Source: Allantophomopsis cytisporea | Taxonomy: Eukaryota; Ascomycota; Leotiomycetes; Phacidiales; Phacidiaceae | Length of the DNA stretch: 64,000 nt | Assembly (NCBI GenBank): GCA_024752435.1 | Contig: CP103037.1 | Location: 1 to 64,000 of the forward strand | Direction of reading: 5' to 3' | Shown here: positions 33,602 to 45,467 of the stretch, one piece after another | How positions within the stretch are numbered: the first letter of the stretch is position 1 | Layout: each line of letters opens with the position of its first letter | Made by a program: the position numbers and the translations under genes | The notes under the pieces: model-generated | The model's input: only the letters and a program-made list of their open reading frames with translations | Database searches by the model: none | What the model was told of the DNA's origin: nothing

Positions 33602-33820
33602 GAATTTTGTGTATGGATGGATGTGTATGTATGTACCTGGTACTACGTATGGATGTCTGGATGGATGTGCGTATGTATCTGCATGTTCATCAGACTTGAC
33701 CCTTGCTCTTTAGGTGAGCGGCTTTGTCTAAGTCGCGTCTTACCTATCTAAGTACCTACTGACCTATGTAGCTACGTATTGTCTTTTTCTTTTTCCTTTT
33801 CCTTCACAATTCCTCATCAT

Positions 33821-33877
33821 TCCTCACTCCTCATTCTTCACTCCTCACTCCTCACTCCTCACTCCTCACTCATCTCA
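33821..33877. repeat. CTCCTCA-type heptanucleotide repeat
   Basis: Tandem CACTCCT units followed by a pyrimidine-rich stretch and a T15 run (33882-33896). Confidence 0.8.
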
Positions 33878-33903
33878 CACCTTTTTTTTTTTTTTTGCCT
33901 CTC

Positions 33904-33952
33904 TATGTGCTCTGTGCTCTGTGCTCTATGCTCTGTGCTCTCTGTGCTCTGA
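33904..33952. repeat. TGTGCTC repeat
   Basis: Imperfect tandem copies of GTGCTCT with a CTATGCTCT variant. Confidence 0.8.
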
Positions 33953-34167
33953 CTCTGTTTCTGGACTCGACTCGAAAAAATCGGCGACGTCAACGACGGC
34001 AGGGATTCAGTCTTTCTTGGGGCCCTTTGCTCATCATTGGTCAGTGCCCCGAAAAAAAGCTGCAACTTGGCAATTTAGTGCGGGCGGGGGCTGCTTGCTG
34101 GATGTTGATCTTTGGGTGTCCGGTGCACCCATGACACAGTCCAGGGAGAGTGTACACAGTAAGTGTT

Positions 34168-34221
34168 AGAGAAAGAAAGAAGGAAAGAAGGAAAGAAGGA
34201 AAGAAAGAAAGAAAGAAAGAA
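34168..34221. repeat. GAAA/GGAA purine repeat
   Basis: A purine-only strand of AAAG and AAGG units, about 54 bp. Confidence 0.88.
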
Positions 34222-35134
34222 TTCTAAAGCGTAACGTTTAGGCTTGTGAAGGCATGACAAGTTGTCACTCATACATATCACGGTTCGGGTCATTAAAGAT
34301 AGGATTGAGGATATAGGAATAGAACAGGCAAGGAAAGCGTTAATAATGCTGATAATGTTGATAAGACTGCTTATAAGCCCCAACCTTCAATATGTAGGTA
34401 CAGTAGATATCTGATGGGCGGAAAGATATATATGATGAGATGATGCATCAGGGCGATATCGAATCACGAAAACAAACGAAAGAAGCCGTCCGAGTGTCAA
34501 TGGAATACCGAATGCGTACTGTATTACTCTAGTTCTTTACCGCATCTGGTAAGATGCCATGCTTATTTAATCGCACTTACATAAGGTCCATACATACATG
34601 CGTCGTATTCTATGAACTTTAGTCTTATGTGCATGAATCATCCTTACAATCAAAAGATATGTCCCTGATGTCCCTTACTCATTGTACCTGTATGGTCTAG
34701 AAGTATTTACACGTTATATAAACCATCCTCAGTCATCATCCTTGGCTCAACGAGTTGGGCATGACTGATAAGAAGTAGCTGAAGCCCAAGTATCAATCAG
34801 TCAGGATGAGCATAAGCAGAAGTGTAAGCATGAGGATGAATGGGCATGAGTATGAGTATGAGTACAAATTACGTCGTCGTCAATACGAATACAACAGGTG
34901 CATGATCAAGAAAGATTTCATGTTACATACGAATCGATGCATCGAAGCAAAAGAAGATGCGAGATCTTTCGAGGAGAAGAATGACCGAAAGTGAGGAACT
35001 TCTGCTCCGTCCGTGTCCCACTTTCAACAACTCGGACCCATGAACAAACATAACTCTACTACCATTTACCTACCATACCATCACCATTAGAGCTTTCTTG
35101 AACCATCATCATCACACGAATCCCTCATCCATGA

Positions 35135-35167
35135 TCCTCCTCCTCCTCCTCCTCCTCCTTCTCCTTC
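35135..35167. repeat. TCC trinucleotide repeat
   Basis: About nine TCC units followed by TTCTCC variants. Confidence 0.88.
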
Positions 35168-35180
35168 TCACTCATTCCAC

Positions 35181-35242
35181 TCAATCAAGCAAGCAATCAA
35201 TCACTCAATAATCACTCAATCAATCAATCAATCAATCAATCC
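35181..35242. repeat. AATC tetranucleotide repeat
   Basis: TCAA/AATC units, at first imperfect and then perfect from 35217 to 35241. Confidence 0.88.
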
Positions 35243-35576
35243 TTATCCCAACTCCATCCATCCCAGACCCGCCAACCCGTCCTTGGCCCCCTCAAATCCT
35301 ATTTCATGCCGTGCCGTCTAAGAGGATCCTACCTTATCACACGAACCTGATTATCATTACACCATGCGAATAATACTCGGAAAGCAACATCTGAATTATG
35401 AATGACCTCGAATGTTATGAAATGCTATCAAATGTCCCATACCCGTCCTGTCACATTTCAAGATTCCAGAACCAAGAAAAAGAAGGGGACACAAAACATG
35501 GAAGTTGAATGGAAATATAGCCATAAGAACTGAGCTAATTGAATTAATTACCCGTACTGACCAAGTTCTAGCCCTC

Positions 35577-35577
<1 letters not shown>

Positions 35578-35610
<33 letters not shown>
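35578..35610. repeat. GTA trinucleotide repeat
   Basis: Eleven perfect GTA units. Read on the minus strand they give a spurious Leu run. Confidence 0.9.
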
Positions 35611-35858
35611 AAGAGGCACCAAAGATGATGATACTTGGTAGAATAGTTCCAAGGGATTCTCGACCCTGACGCCGTTGTGTAAATACCACAGCAGAAAGTC
35701 AAGTCAAATCAAATCAGAAATTGACGTGCAACCTCTGGAGTAATCTCCTCATCTTTTGCGATCGGGATGTACACAAGGAAGGTGAAAGAGCATACGTGCA
35801 TTCTGATATCTCCAGTCTCTCTCTTCCTCATGCTTCATCCACCTGGCATCGCACCACG

Positions 35859-35880
35859 CTCACTCACTCACTCACTCATT
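35859..35880. repeat. CTCA tetranucleotide repeat
   Basis: Five perfect CTCA units; a related ACTACTC repeat follows at 35965-35994. Confidence 0.85.
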
Positions 35881-36011
35881 CTCGATGTCGTGTCGTGCAC
35901 CACGAATACCTTAGACTTGACCTCACCCACTTAGGCATTCACACATTTGATGCCCACTCACTCATTACTCACTACTCACTACTCACTACTCACCATTACC
36001 TGTACCTTGTC

Positions 36012-36045
36012 GGATGGAGATGGATGGAGATGGATGGAGATGGAT
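36012..36045. repeat. GGATGGAGAT repeat
   Basis: Three 10-bp tandem units of GGATGGAGAT. Confidence 0.85.
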
Positions 36046-37938
36046 ACCTAATGTATGGACTAATTACCCAGTAATTCTTGGGATTTCCAGGGCTTTATGG
36101 TGCTAACGACTTCGGCCGCTTTAGTGCCGCGACTCGAAAGTATAGATCGAGAATGAGGCACATTGTTTTTGAAACGGGATTAGGGCGAGTTACAGCCACT
36201 CGTACATCAGCGTGGTATGCGTGACTGGCGGAGACGGAAAGTATGTTTGTATGTCTGTATATGTATGTATTATTGTATAGTGTGCACAGTATACACATAT
36301 AGATGTACATAGTACATATGTACATCATCTGTGTTGCCACACTTGATTCTCCACGTTGGAAGTCAAGGTCTCGAGGCAATCGAGAGACAAGATCACCATC
36401 AAAAGACGACGCAACGCATGAGCGTTGGGAAGGGCCAAGCACGCTAACTCATCATGGTCAAGGCATGAATGTAAGACGACACGACATAAGACATGGCATC
36501 AATCATATTGTTTCGATGATTTGATGACGGTTGACGATGTCCGATATCTGATACGAGGTTACAGTATTTAGATCAGGTGAAAGGTATCCTACTCTGTCTG
36601 TCCACGTTTCAACTCTATTCGTGCGGGTAGAGTAGTACCCAACAGCATGAGAGGCGAGAAGGAAAAGGATCATCGAGATCGAGATCGATATCGATAGGAT
36701 ATCATATTCGCATACGTACTTCGCAACCACTAACAATAACATTCCAATAATATTCCAATAATGTTCCAGTGATATTCAACACTCGGAGTATTCTATCCTA
36801 TCTGTTTAAGCCGACAATCACCGCAAAACTCAATCTGACCCGACGGGACAACCGATTCCAAAGCTTACAACGAATGCAACTCACTCACAGAATCTCATTG
36901 GCAGTGTAATGGGGGACAACAGCTTCAACGACAGGCCCAACTCCCAACGCGACGTTTCAACAAATTGAATCTCCGATAATCCAGCTAGTATGTACTACCG
37001 ATACTGAACACCTGTAGCGACTTTCTCCAGCCATACGCTAGCAAACAGTACAACAATGAAAACGATCTGTTGCAAGAGCATGGTGGAAAATAAGTAGAAT
37101 GCGGACCATCCCAACCTAACCCCCACATTCGAATCCATGTACGAACTACGGCACGAGGATTCCGTGAACGAGAGAGAGGCCGTCAAACCTCCATGAACAA
37201 CAGAATCCGGGGATGACGGCGCACGAGTCGGTAATAAGAGGAACCGAGTCGGTAGGAGCTAATGAGATCACCAGTTCATCGCACGTTGAGAAGTCTACCA
37301 TGTCCCTCATGGTATTAAATGAGACTTGTAAAACACTCCCCAATACTCATCATCATATGCACAGATCCCCGGGGGAAAAATCACGGCGGTAAGATTGCAA
37401 ACAAGTTCCCAAATTTGAATCCACGTATCGGCCTCGTCACGGCTTTGTTGGTTGACGTGCTCAGTATCGTATCATAGGCGATATGAGGCATTTTCGAGCA
37501 TGGCATGCCAGCGATGTGGGAATGCTTGTCGTGTGGTGTTGTGTCGTTGAGATATGGTGAGGCTGATGAAGGAGAGAGCAAGAGGATTTGCTATGCGAGT
37601 TTCTGCAACTTGCTGCACTGGTTTGCCATGGCTGGGCTGAGATTGGAGACGGCTAATCTAGCATGATGCATGGTCGACGGGAGGACGGGAGGATGGATGG
37701 GTTTTGTTTGTAGAGCGTCACGTAATTAGATGTACTCGGTACGTTGCGACATGTACTTTTCTCTGGGGGATAAACTGGTATATTCACCGATGATCCATGG
37801 GCCAATAGGCCATTTGTAGTCATGTACTCGTATATACCTCATTTGCTAATCCATATATGATAGATACTGCAAAAGTGTATCCAGATAGCTCTTCAAGCGC
37901 TCTATTCTATCGGGTATCTATAATTCTACCGAGTCTAT

Positions 37939-39171
37939 CTATGACTTAACCATAAAAATCTAGGTGGTAAGAATGGTTAGCAGATGTACTCTCCCACACG
38001 ATGCGATACGTCACGAAGTACCGAAACAAGCTAATACCGCGGTTGAATGCATGGATAAACTCACCTGGTTCAATGCAGCCATATCCATAACCGCCATCCT
38101 CTTCTGCGCAATATTACGCGCTCGTACTGCATGTCGTCCCTGCAGCATTTGCGATACAACAGGTTTGTCGGGTGTTGCATCTGCAACGGAAATCTTGGTG
38201 GTGCTGGTACGTTCCTTATCCTTCCGCTTTTCTTTCTTGTCTTTGGATTTCTTTGACGTGGACTCGCTGGATTCGTCGGACGAGTCCGATGACTTGGACT
38301 TCTTCGGTCTCTTGGATTTCTTGTCCTTCTTCTCCTTCTTGTCTTTCTTCGATTTCTTTGCCGTGCTTTCGTTCGCTTCGTCATCCGAATCTTCTATGTC
38401 CGACTTACTTCGCTTCTTGGACTTGTCCTTGGATTTCTTTTCCAATTTGTCCTTCGTCTTATCCTTGCTCTTCTTACTCTTCTTCTCCTTCTTCCGTGAT
38501 CGTTCGCTTGAATCCTCTTCCATGTCATCCGCCTTTCGCTTCTTCTCTCTCTTCTTCTCCACAGGTTTCTCCTCCTCACTCTCACTGTCGCTACTACTTG
38601 AGTCCGAGTCGGACTTCGAGTCTGCAGTCTTCTTCTTTTCCAATGCCAGGTCCTTCACTCTATCTGCCTCTCTGTCGATCAAATCCTGAATCTTATCTCC
38701 AATCAAGAAGCCGCCACTGACAAACCTGATACTCCCCCATTTGCGCTCTGCGTAGATGGCATTTCTCAAATCTTCCTTCTTCTTTATCTCGGCCTCCATC
38801 TCCCCCTCATCTCGTCCGTTCAGTCTGCCCAGCAGAGTCTTGAACACATCTAATCCAGTACATTCACCCGCACCCTGTCCACTCCCAATCTTCGCACCAA
38901 GTCCTAAATTATCATCTTTCACGACGACACGAATATGCGAGGCGTTGGCAGCGGTGAAAGAATCAGCGTGGGGCGCATCCTTGGCACCAAGGAATTCTCC
39001 TGGTTGCCAGCCCTGCGAAGCCATGATTTTGTGGCCTACGGATCCCGTATCGCGAGTCCATTTTGTATTATTCGGATCGTGAGCGAGCTTTGAACGTCTA
39101 AGAAACTATCAGCGAAATTGAAATCATTTCATCGTAAAGTGAGCTTACTTGCGGGGGCCTGCGAGTCCCAT
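37939..39171 (-). CDS. PXR1: PXR1/GNO1 (PinX1-related) G-patch protein
   Basis: Three exons (39171-39149, 39097-38065, 37959-37939) give 358 aa. The N-terminus MGLAGPRK then HDPNNTKWTRDTGSVGHK matches PinX1. The G-patch follows (about residues 25-70: MASQGWQPGEFLGAKDAPH, LGLGAKIGS). A long Lys/Asp/Glu/Ser-rich disordered stretch (KKE/D repeats) leads to the short tail NQIFMVKS encoded by the last tiny exon. Yeast Pxr1 stimulates the Prp43 helicase in pre-rRNA/snoRNA processing and inhibits telomerase; it is nucleolar. It shares a 360-bp divergent promoter with the coiled-coil gene. Confidence 0.94.
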
Positions 39172-39531
39172 CCTTCAAATAAGCTAAGTGAAAGTGGTGG
39201 TGCGAAGACAAACTGATCGGAATTGCAAAATATGTAGAGACTGGGTGCGATTGCAGAGCGATAGATTATCGGAAATTCCAAAATTTGGTGTTGCGGAAGG
39301 CAATTTTTGGCTTTCTCCGGCAGACTAGTACCTTTTTGGCTGTCAGCGGTGAGACATGTGCGAGGCATTCAATGTTTCTGCCTGAATTTCTCATCTCGGC
39401 CTGATATAGTCTTCAGCGCGTGGAGCTGGACTCTCAATAGTTCTCGAGGACATATCACGGTTGTATTCTTCAACGACGAACTGAATGCTAACGATTTCAC
39501 ATTACGCACAAACTGAAAGTCTCAAGCAAAA

Positions 39532-40120
39532 ATGGTTCCTCCACAAACCCAGCGTGGAAATGGCGAAGACTCCACCAGCATGAGCAACTCTGATGGTGAA
39601 GAAGCAAAACCAAGCCAATCTGCAACTGGACTTGGGGACGAGATGATCAATGCTGTATGAGTCCCTAAGAAACATGATTTGCTACAAACGCTGCTACATA
39701 CCTGCTATACTAAACTACACTATAACATTTGCTGTTCCTACAGCTTGATACTAACAATGCTTAGACGCGTCGACGCCGTGAAGCTAAGCGCAAAGTCGTC
39801 CAAGAAGAGCACGCCCGTCGCGTTCATGACATCCATGCTCGAATTCTCTTGCATCAAGAAAATCACAGTGCGAAGATGTAAGTCTCATCGGCTCTGATCA
39901 CATGATTTTATATTCAAATTATGACAGTGACTCAGTCAGAGCATCTCAGTGGAAAGAGCTCAGAAATCTACTCGAAGAACGCAATGCTGTGGAGAGACGT
40001 ATCCAAGATGCCATGAAGAAATTCGAGAGAGACACGAATCAGCTTGCCAGGGAATTGGGTGCTGTGCTCGAGGATCGCCTGCAGGAGCTTGAGACGATTG
40101 AAGCAAAATCAGATGATTGA
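39532..40120 (+). CDS. Small coiled-coil protein, function unknown
   Basis: Three exons (39532-39654, 39765-39877, 39928-40120) give 142 aa in frame. A Ser/Asp-rich N-terminus (to about residue 40) is followed by a highly charged helix rich in Arg, Glu and Lys with heptad-like Leu/Ile spacing, beginning TRRRREAKRKVVQEEH and ending LQELETIEAKSDD. No domain is recognised. The coiled coil suggests a protein-interaction role. Divergent transcription from PXR1 suggests shared control, which is inference. Confidence 0.75.
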
Positions 40121-41194
40121 GGATCTTGTAGTGGATACAACTGGTGGTCTGGGAATTGAAGATTGCTGATCGATTTTTATATGCTGGAGTTTACAAATCG
40201 CGTTTGCTGGAGTCTAGGAGATTTGATAAGAGGACTTGCTATGAGATTCGCTCTATTACTAGGTGATCTCGTTAATAAAAATACACCTCATCCCCACAAG
40301 GTCCACAACAATGTCAAACACGATTGTGTCAAACGTGATTGGCTGCCTTTGGGACTTGAGAGCTTTTATGATCGTCGAATCAAACGAGAGCATGGTTGTA
40401 TCGGAAATCCACATACTGCTTATGCGTAGTCTTCCGGTCCGCTTTGAATTCTTTTGGCATGCAAGGTCGTCCATGTGGTGGGTCCAACCTTACATGAGCA
40501 CATACCTACTTTTTTCCATGACAACGACAGTCCAAGCCTTCAAACCCCTAAGGGCAATATGTCTCATCAAATTTGGGTAGATTATTATCAAATACAGTTT
40601 CATGGTCGAAGATGGGATTACGAGGAATTTATAAGCCTGATATAACATAAACGCAAACAGTCCAGTCAAAGTTTTCGATTGTGGATCATTTGTTAATATC
40701 GTATCTAGCTGATGTTCTCCCTTGATGGGCGGCAGACAAAATGCCATAGGCAGGTACACTGTATGCTTTAGATTAATATTCTCGAGACAACAAACAACTA
40801 TTAAACCATCAGATTGAATGGCAATTGTTCTTTATTAAATGGCTTATCGAGACTCAGGTTGTGAGGCTATTAGGCATATTTTATGTTCAGGACCGAAAGC
40901 ACTGGACCTATGACAGACTTGGTATAAGAAGCTTGCATTTCTTGCTTGATAATGCAGATACGCAGGCACATAGCTTCTGTTACTTGTACTACCAATTCTT
41001 TGAATAGACGTATGCACCACTCAAATCAGCCATCAATGCAGTAAAGGTCCTAAATTGACGTGAGGGACATGCTGCATCAGGGATAATATGCTAAGACTTC
41101 AGCTCCAAGCCATCACAACATCAACATAAATCATACTAATTCCCATAAAACTTTTCGACCAAATGCAGAAGAGCATATCCTCATATATTCGATC
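40121..41194. other. Gene-free intergenic region
   Basis: About 1.1 kb. Only overlapping chance frames on both strands, with no conserved motif. Confidence 0.5.
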
Positions 41195-42702
41195 ATGTAC
41201 AAACCAGTGAGGGATGAGAGTCCTGATTTTCGAATTTCGGAAGAACACTTGACAGAGCCGACTCAGTTCGAGCTTATTGAACCTCCATTTGAGCACGAAC
41301 TTAGGTCTCGACAGACCTCACGAAAGCCCAGATGGAGAAATCCTTGGTTTATGGGTTGCATGGGCATTGGCATGTTATTAATGATCGTTATGCTCTTCCA
41401 GGCTCCTGCCATCAAATCGAACGACTACATAGCCGGATTAAGTGGTCAAATGACCAAAAGCCACTTCAAGAGTGTCGCCATTGAGAAGTTGATCGATGAT
41501 CCAATAGATTTTACCCCTTTGAGAGACTTATGCGATCGCACTGTCTGGCAAGAGGGGGTAGTGTTACAGTGTTGGAGGATCCCTGGAGGAATGGGGAACG
41601 TCAGAAATACTATGTTGAACTGTATTCGATTTGCAATCGAGGCGGGTGGTGAGCATCTTCATCTAAAACTCTACAAGATCAGTATCTAAAATGTGTTCTA
41701 GGCGCCATGGTTCTCCCTGATATAATGGCACGATCTCAAGATGATTTAGCTGTTCTCATAACCGAAGACTTTCGCGAATTTGACTATATCTTTGATAGAA
41801 CTCACCTCATCTCCACACTGGAGCAATATTGTCCCCAGTTGAAGATTTACGGTGGACCAAAAGAACTCGAATCACTCGAATGGGCACAAAGCTCTCTTCT
41901 CCTGGAGCCACGCGAACTAGCTTATGGAAACACACGAGAATGGACAATTGCAGATCCGTCTGTGTGGCGTCCTAACTTCGACGCATGGCTAATTGAAAAG
42001 GTACCTGAAGGCGAACATTCTGCAGAACATCCTGTCCTCATCAACATCGGTACACCCATCTTTGAATGGCCTATGAGTTACGAAACTGCGGCTTTCCGGA
42101 ATGTTTTCGGTAGAGTCCTTCGATTTCGACGCGATGCACGTGAGCTCGCAGCTGAAACAATGTACGAATTGTCACAACAGTATTCTTTGAACTTGGACCC
42201 TGCCGACAACATCTATCAGCATGCATTCTTCGGAGCCCATCTTCGAACAGCTGTGGATGCTTTAGTTGCAAATTGGCCAGGTTACGACGCCCAAGCTATG
42301 GTCTATCTCGCACAAGCCGAACTGAATGCTCTTTTCGTTGTCTATGTCTCTTCCGGTAGTGAATCAGACGTCGAAAGATTTACTCAGGACGCGGCTGCTC
42401 GAAATATTCAAGTCACAGACAAGTCATCTCTCCTAAAAGGAGAATCACTGAAGCGTTTGCAGAACATGACATGGGATCAGCAAGGAATCGTTGATTATGA
42501 GGTTCTCCTGAAATGTTCCAGTTTTGGTGGTATCTCCCAGAGCTCTTTCAGCTGGAACGTTGCTGTCAGAAGAAACGTTTTGTCTGTGCTGGATAGCTCC
42601 GAGGCTATGTCCTATGGTCCACAGAGCTTGTCTGACGAGTTTTCCCAGGTCTATGGAGCAATAGGGGACTCTTCTGTTATATCCATTGCCATGTGGCCGT
42701 GA
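41195..42702 (+). CDS. GDP-fucose O-fucosyltransferase-like type II membrane protein
   Basis: Two exons (41195-41648 and 41702-42702, 53-nt intron GTGAGC...CTAG) give 484 aa. A cytosolic N-terminus (about 45 residues) is followed by one membrane anchor (WFMGCMGIGMLLMIVMLFQA). The luminal part starts with the loop CWRIPGGMGNVRNTMLNCIRFA, resembling the GDP-fucose-binding Gly/Arg segment of O-fucosyltransferase-like families. HLRTAVDALVANWP and SQSSFSWNVAVRR are later conserved-like segments near the nucleotide site. Many filamentous ascomycetes have such genes of unknown acceptor. Golgi localisation is inferred from topology. Confidence 0.78.
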
Positions 42703-43230
42703 TTCGCTTGTCTTTACAGGGACCCCATAATCATTTTCGCGATAAATCCTGAATCGGTTGTCTATGATGATTAAGAAATGAATGATATTTTGTTTCAGAT
42801 AATGAAATCATGCCAAAAAGAAATTAAAGAAAAACCCTGAAAGTCCGTCTGGAAGTCATGGATTCTTTCGCCTCACATCGTGCACAGTACATAATCGGGT
42901 TCTCGTCCACCAAGTTGTTGTTGTATTGAGTTCTGGCCTGTCATATTGGAATAACAGCGAAAACTCGAGATTGAAATTGAAAATTTAAGCTCACTATCGA
43001 CAGCGAAATAAAGTGAGACACAAGCTACTTACATATTATACCACACAGCAATGATATCGCAATTAGGCTAAGCAAGGACATATGCTTCCCTCCGAGGTGA
43101 CCTCATTTCGGCACATTTTTCCCATTTATTCCCTCACAGCTAGTTTCAGTTACGCGGAAGGAGCGCCGCTTTTTGCATGTTCGGAGCTTTCGTGATGTTC
43201 TTCACTGGCTACATCTGTCACATAATCCCC
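42703..43230. other. Intergenic region between convergent genes
   Basis: About 0.5 kb between the stops of the fucosyltransferase-like and AAA+ genes; nothing further is seen. Confidence 0.5.
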
Positions 43231-45050
43231 TCAGAAGGCCGTATTCTCCGTGACCATATGGTTTGATCCAGTAGAATCAGTGCGAGAATCATCAACCTGT
43301 TCGTCGTTCGTGAAGCCAAGGGCAAGATGAGAGTTGTTCCGATTTGTAGTCTTCTCTTTCACGACGGAATTTTCGATGGCGGTATGTGAAGACATACTCT
43401 GCACATACCTGTTCAAGATACCAAGCATACAGGAGAAGTTTGATATACTTGTCTCAGGGCTGCACAACCAGGCGTGCTGCGGGAGCTGTCGTAAGATTCT
43501 CGCGCTCACAGAGGGTTCCCTATGCAGGTTGAATAGATGGTAAGCGATAAAGTACAAACTAGCACCGGGAGAAAGCCTTCCATCGAAGGCCATCTTCTTG
43601 GCAAAGATATATGGTGGTACTTCCTCCTTCGGAATGATGCCGTCCAACATCATGTTTTGTAGTGAAGAGCGAAGTATCTCATAAATAGGTTGCAGGCCAG
43701 GAGCATTAACCTTCCACTTGAGACCAAGCCGATCCACAAAGGCAGGGTCTAGTCTCTCAATGAGATTTGTCGTACAGATTGTGAAGCACCTCGCTCGTTG
43801 TCGGAGATTGTCCATGCCCCGAAGGAGGGCACCGGTGACACGGGTATTCTCCATGCCACAATCATTTCCCTGGGTACCTTGTCGAGTACCAGCAAGAGCT
43901 TCGACCTCATCGATAACGATACAGACAAACTGATCTGGTTGTTCCTCACAAAACTTGTTGATGGCATCAAAGAGTTTGATAAGCCTAGCCGAGCTTTCAC
44001 CGAACATATGGTTGATCAAGTGGCCGGCTTCGACCTGAATAAGGACAGTTGGGCCAATAGCCTGGTGATGAATAGCCACAATATGGGCAATTGAGATGGC
44101 CAAACTGGATTTTCCAGTTCCTGGTGGACCATAAAGCAGAACTCTGCCAGAAGGTGCGATGATATTGTTATGTCTCTTGGCCTGCTCACGAGTAGAGGCG
44201 TACTTGAGAGTTTTGATCGCCATTACTACGATTGACGAGCGAATTCCGTCACCGAAAATCAGTCTATTGCATTTTAGACAAAGATTCACTTGCTCTGTGG
44301 CATGGAGCACTTGCCCTTCGAAAATATTACCCGTTTCTTCGTTGGGCATAGCAGTCACTGACGCAAATTGAGATACCTCTTCATCGATTCCGATATCTTC
44401 ATCTCGATCACGCATGTGATAGACAGCAACAACGATTTTTTCTTCTCCGATCAGGATTCGAGGGGATCCTGTGTTTTGGCTGAGATATTCCAACACTTTG
44501 AGCGAGCAAAGTTTGTTTTTTGGGAAGATAGTACCATCTACACTGTTTAGTGGAGTTGGTAGAAAAAGAGACGAACATACAATGAGGTTCTTGAAGCAGA
44601 TCCTGGCCAATACTAACAGAAGAAACATATTTTCGAATGGATCCTGTAAGTTCTTCTGTGAGTTCCTGACGTAAGTGCGCCTAGACACCAAGATGCTGTT
44701 AGTTACGGGCCTACGATGCGGATTGGAGAAACCAGCAAAGTAGGTAGATTGTGTCTCTTTTATCAAGATGGGGAGTTCGTTGAAATAATTGGTTTAAGGT
44801 GCTGCTTGGAATATGCATCATGATACAGGATAGTATAAGGTGACTTCGTACTTGAACTTACCTCAACCTCATTGACTTGAGTTGCAGCCACTGTGGCTGG
44901 CGCAAGCTCTTTTCTCAGTCTGGCCTCGAAAAGAATGACTCCTGATGTAGATGCAAATTCTCTCCCCTGTTCATCTTCGTCTCTCTGTTTACGCCAGTAG
45001 TCCCTTGACTTCTCGGCCCAGATCTCAGGGTTCTCAAGGGACAGCTCCAT
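43231..45050 (-). CDS. Pch2/TRIP13-like AAA+ ATPase
   Basis: The main exon (about 44754-43231) and a first exon (45050-44862) together give about 570 aa. The 5' boundary of the second exon is inferred: acceptor AAAAGAG keeps frame. Walker A is LLYGPPGTGKSSLA and Walker B is VCIVIDEVEAL. The sensor and arginine-finger region reads CTTNLIERLDPAFVDRLGLKW. These motifs and the C-terminal SARILRQLPQHAW match Pch2/TRIP13 rather than other AAA groups. TRIP13/Pch2 remodels HORMA proteins in meiotic checkpoint and spindle control. The N-terminal 150 residues are diverged, with a CLKC pair. A lineage-specific paralogue rather than the orthologue is possible. It is head-to-head with the CSC1-like gene. 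Confidence 0.8.
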
Positions 45051-45467
45051 TTCCTGATCAGTAGATATTACTGGCTATCATCGACAATTCCTGGTATTAG
45101 TTATTGTAGATTAGTCGCGCTGGTCGTCGCAAGATCAATGCTCTATTTATATCAACATGTATGCTCTCAACAAGTATCTGGCATGCAGATTTCGCATTCA
45201 AGAAAATGTCGCTGTTGTCGATTTGATAAGTTCGAGGTTCCGGAGTGTTGTTCCTCCAGCTGACGAGAAACGCGGACGCGAAATTTGCTGCCTTGCTTGA
45301 ATGTGAAACCGTAAGGCATGAACATGGCGGTGACGCACTTCCAGTTGTAGTGATGCATGCTTGCATAAAACTCCTGGTTGCGCATGAACGAGAAGTCAAT
45401 AATAGAACGCACTTTTCTTCGTCGCCTCTACAGCTTCACACTCACAATCAAACGAATGCCATGAATC

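Larger units (their letters stand above)
32951..37938. other. 5-kb gene-free, microsatellite-rich intergenic region
   Basis: No plausible gene is found on either strand; longer frames (33551-33751, 35396-35689, 35721-36074) are products of simple repeats. It holds at least ten microsatellites, annotated separately where clear. It lies between the start of the trehalose subunit gene and the 3' end of PXR1, so it probably includes a long promoter or 5' UTR for the former. Confidence 0.65.

Noticed and set aside
33551..33751. Plus-strand Cys/Val/Ser-rich frame
   Set aside because: Product of the TGTC microsatellite, not a Cys-rich effector.
35396..35689. Leu-run minus-strand frame
   Set aside because: Created by the GTA microsatellite; no start context or homology.
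37964..38689. 241-codon Phe/Ser/Leu-rich plus-strand frame
   Set aside because: Antisense of the Lys/Glu/Asp-rich PXR1 tail; composition is an artefact.
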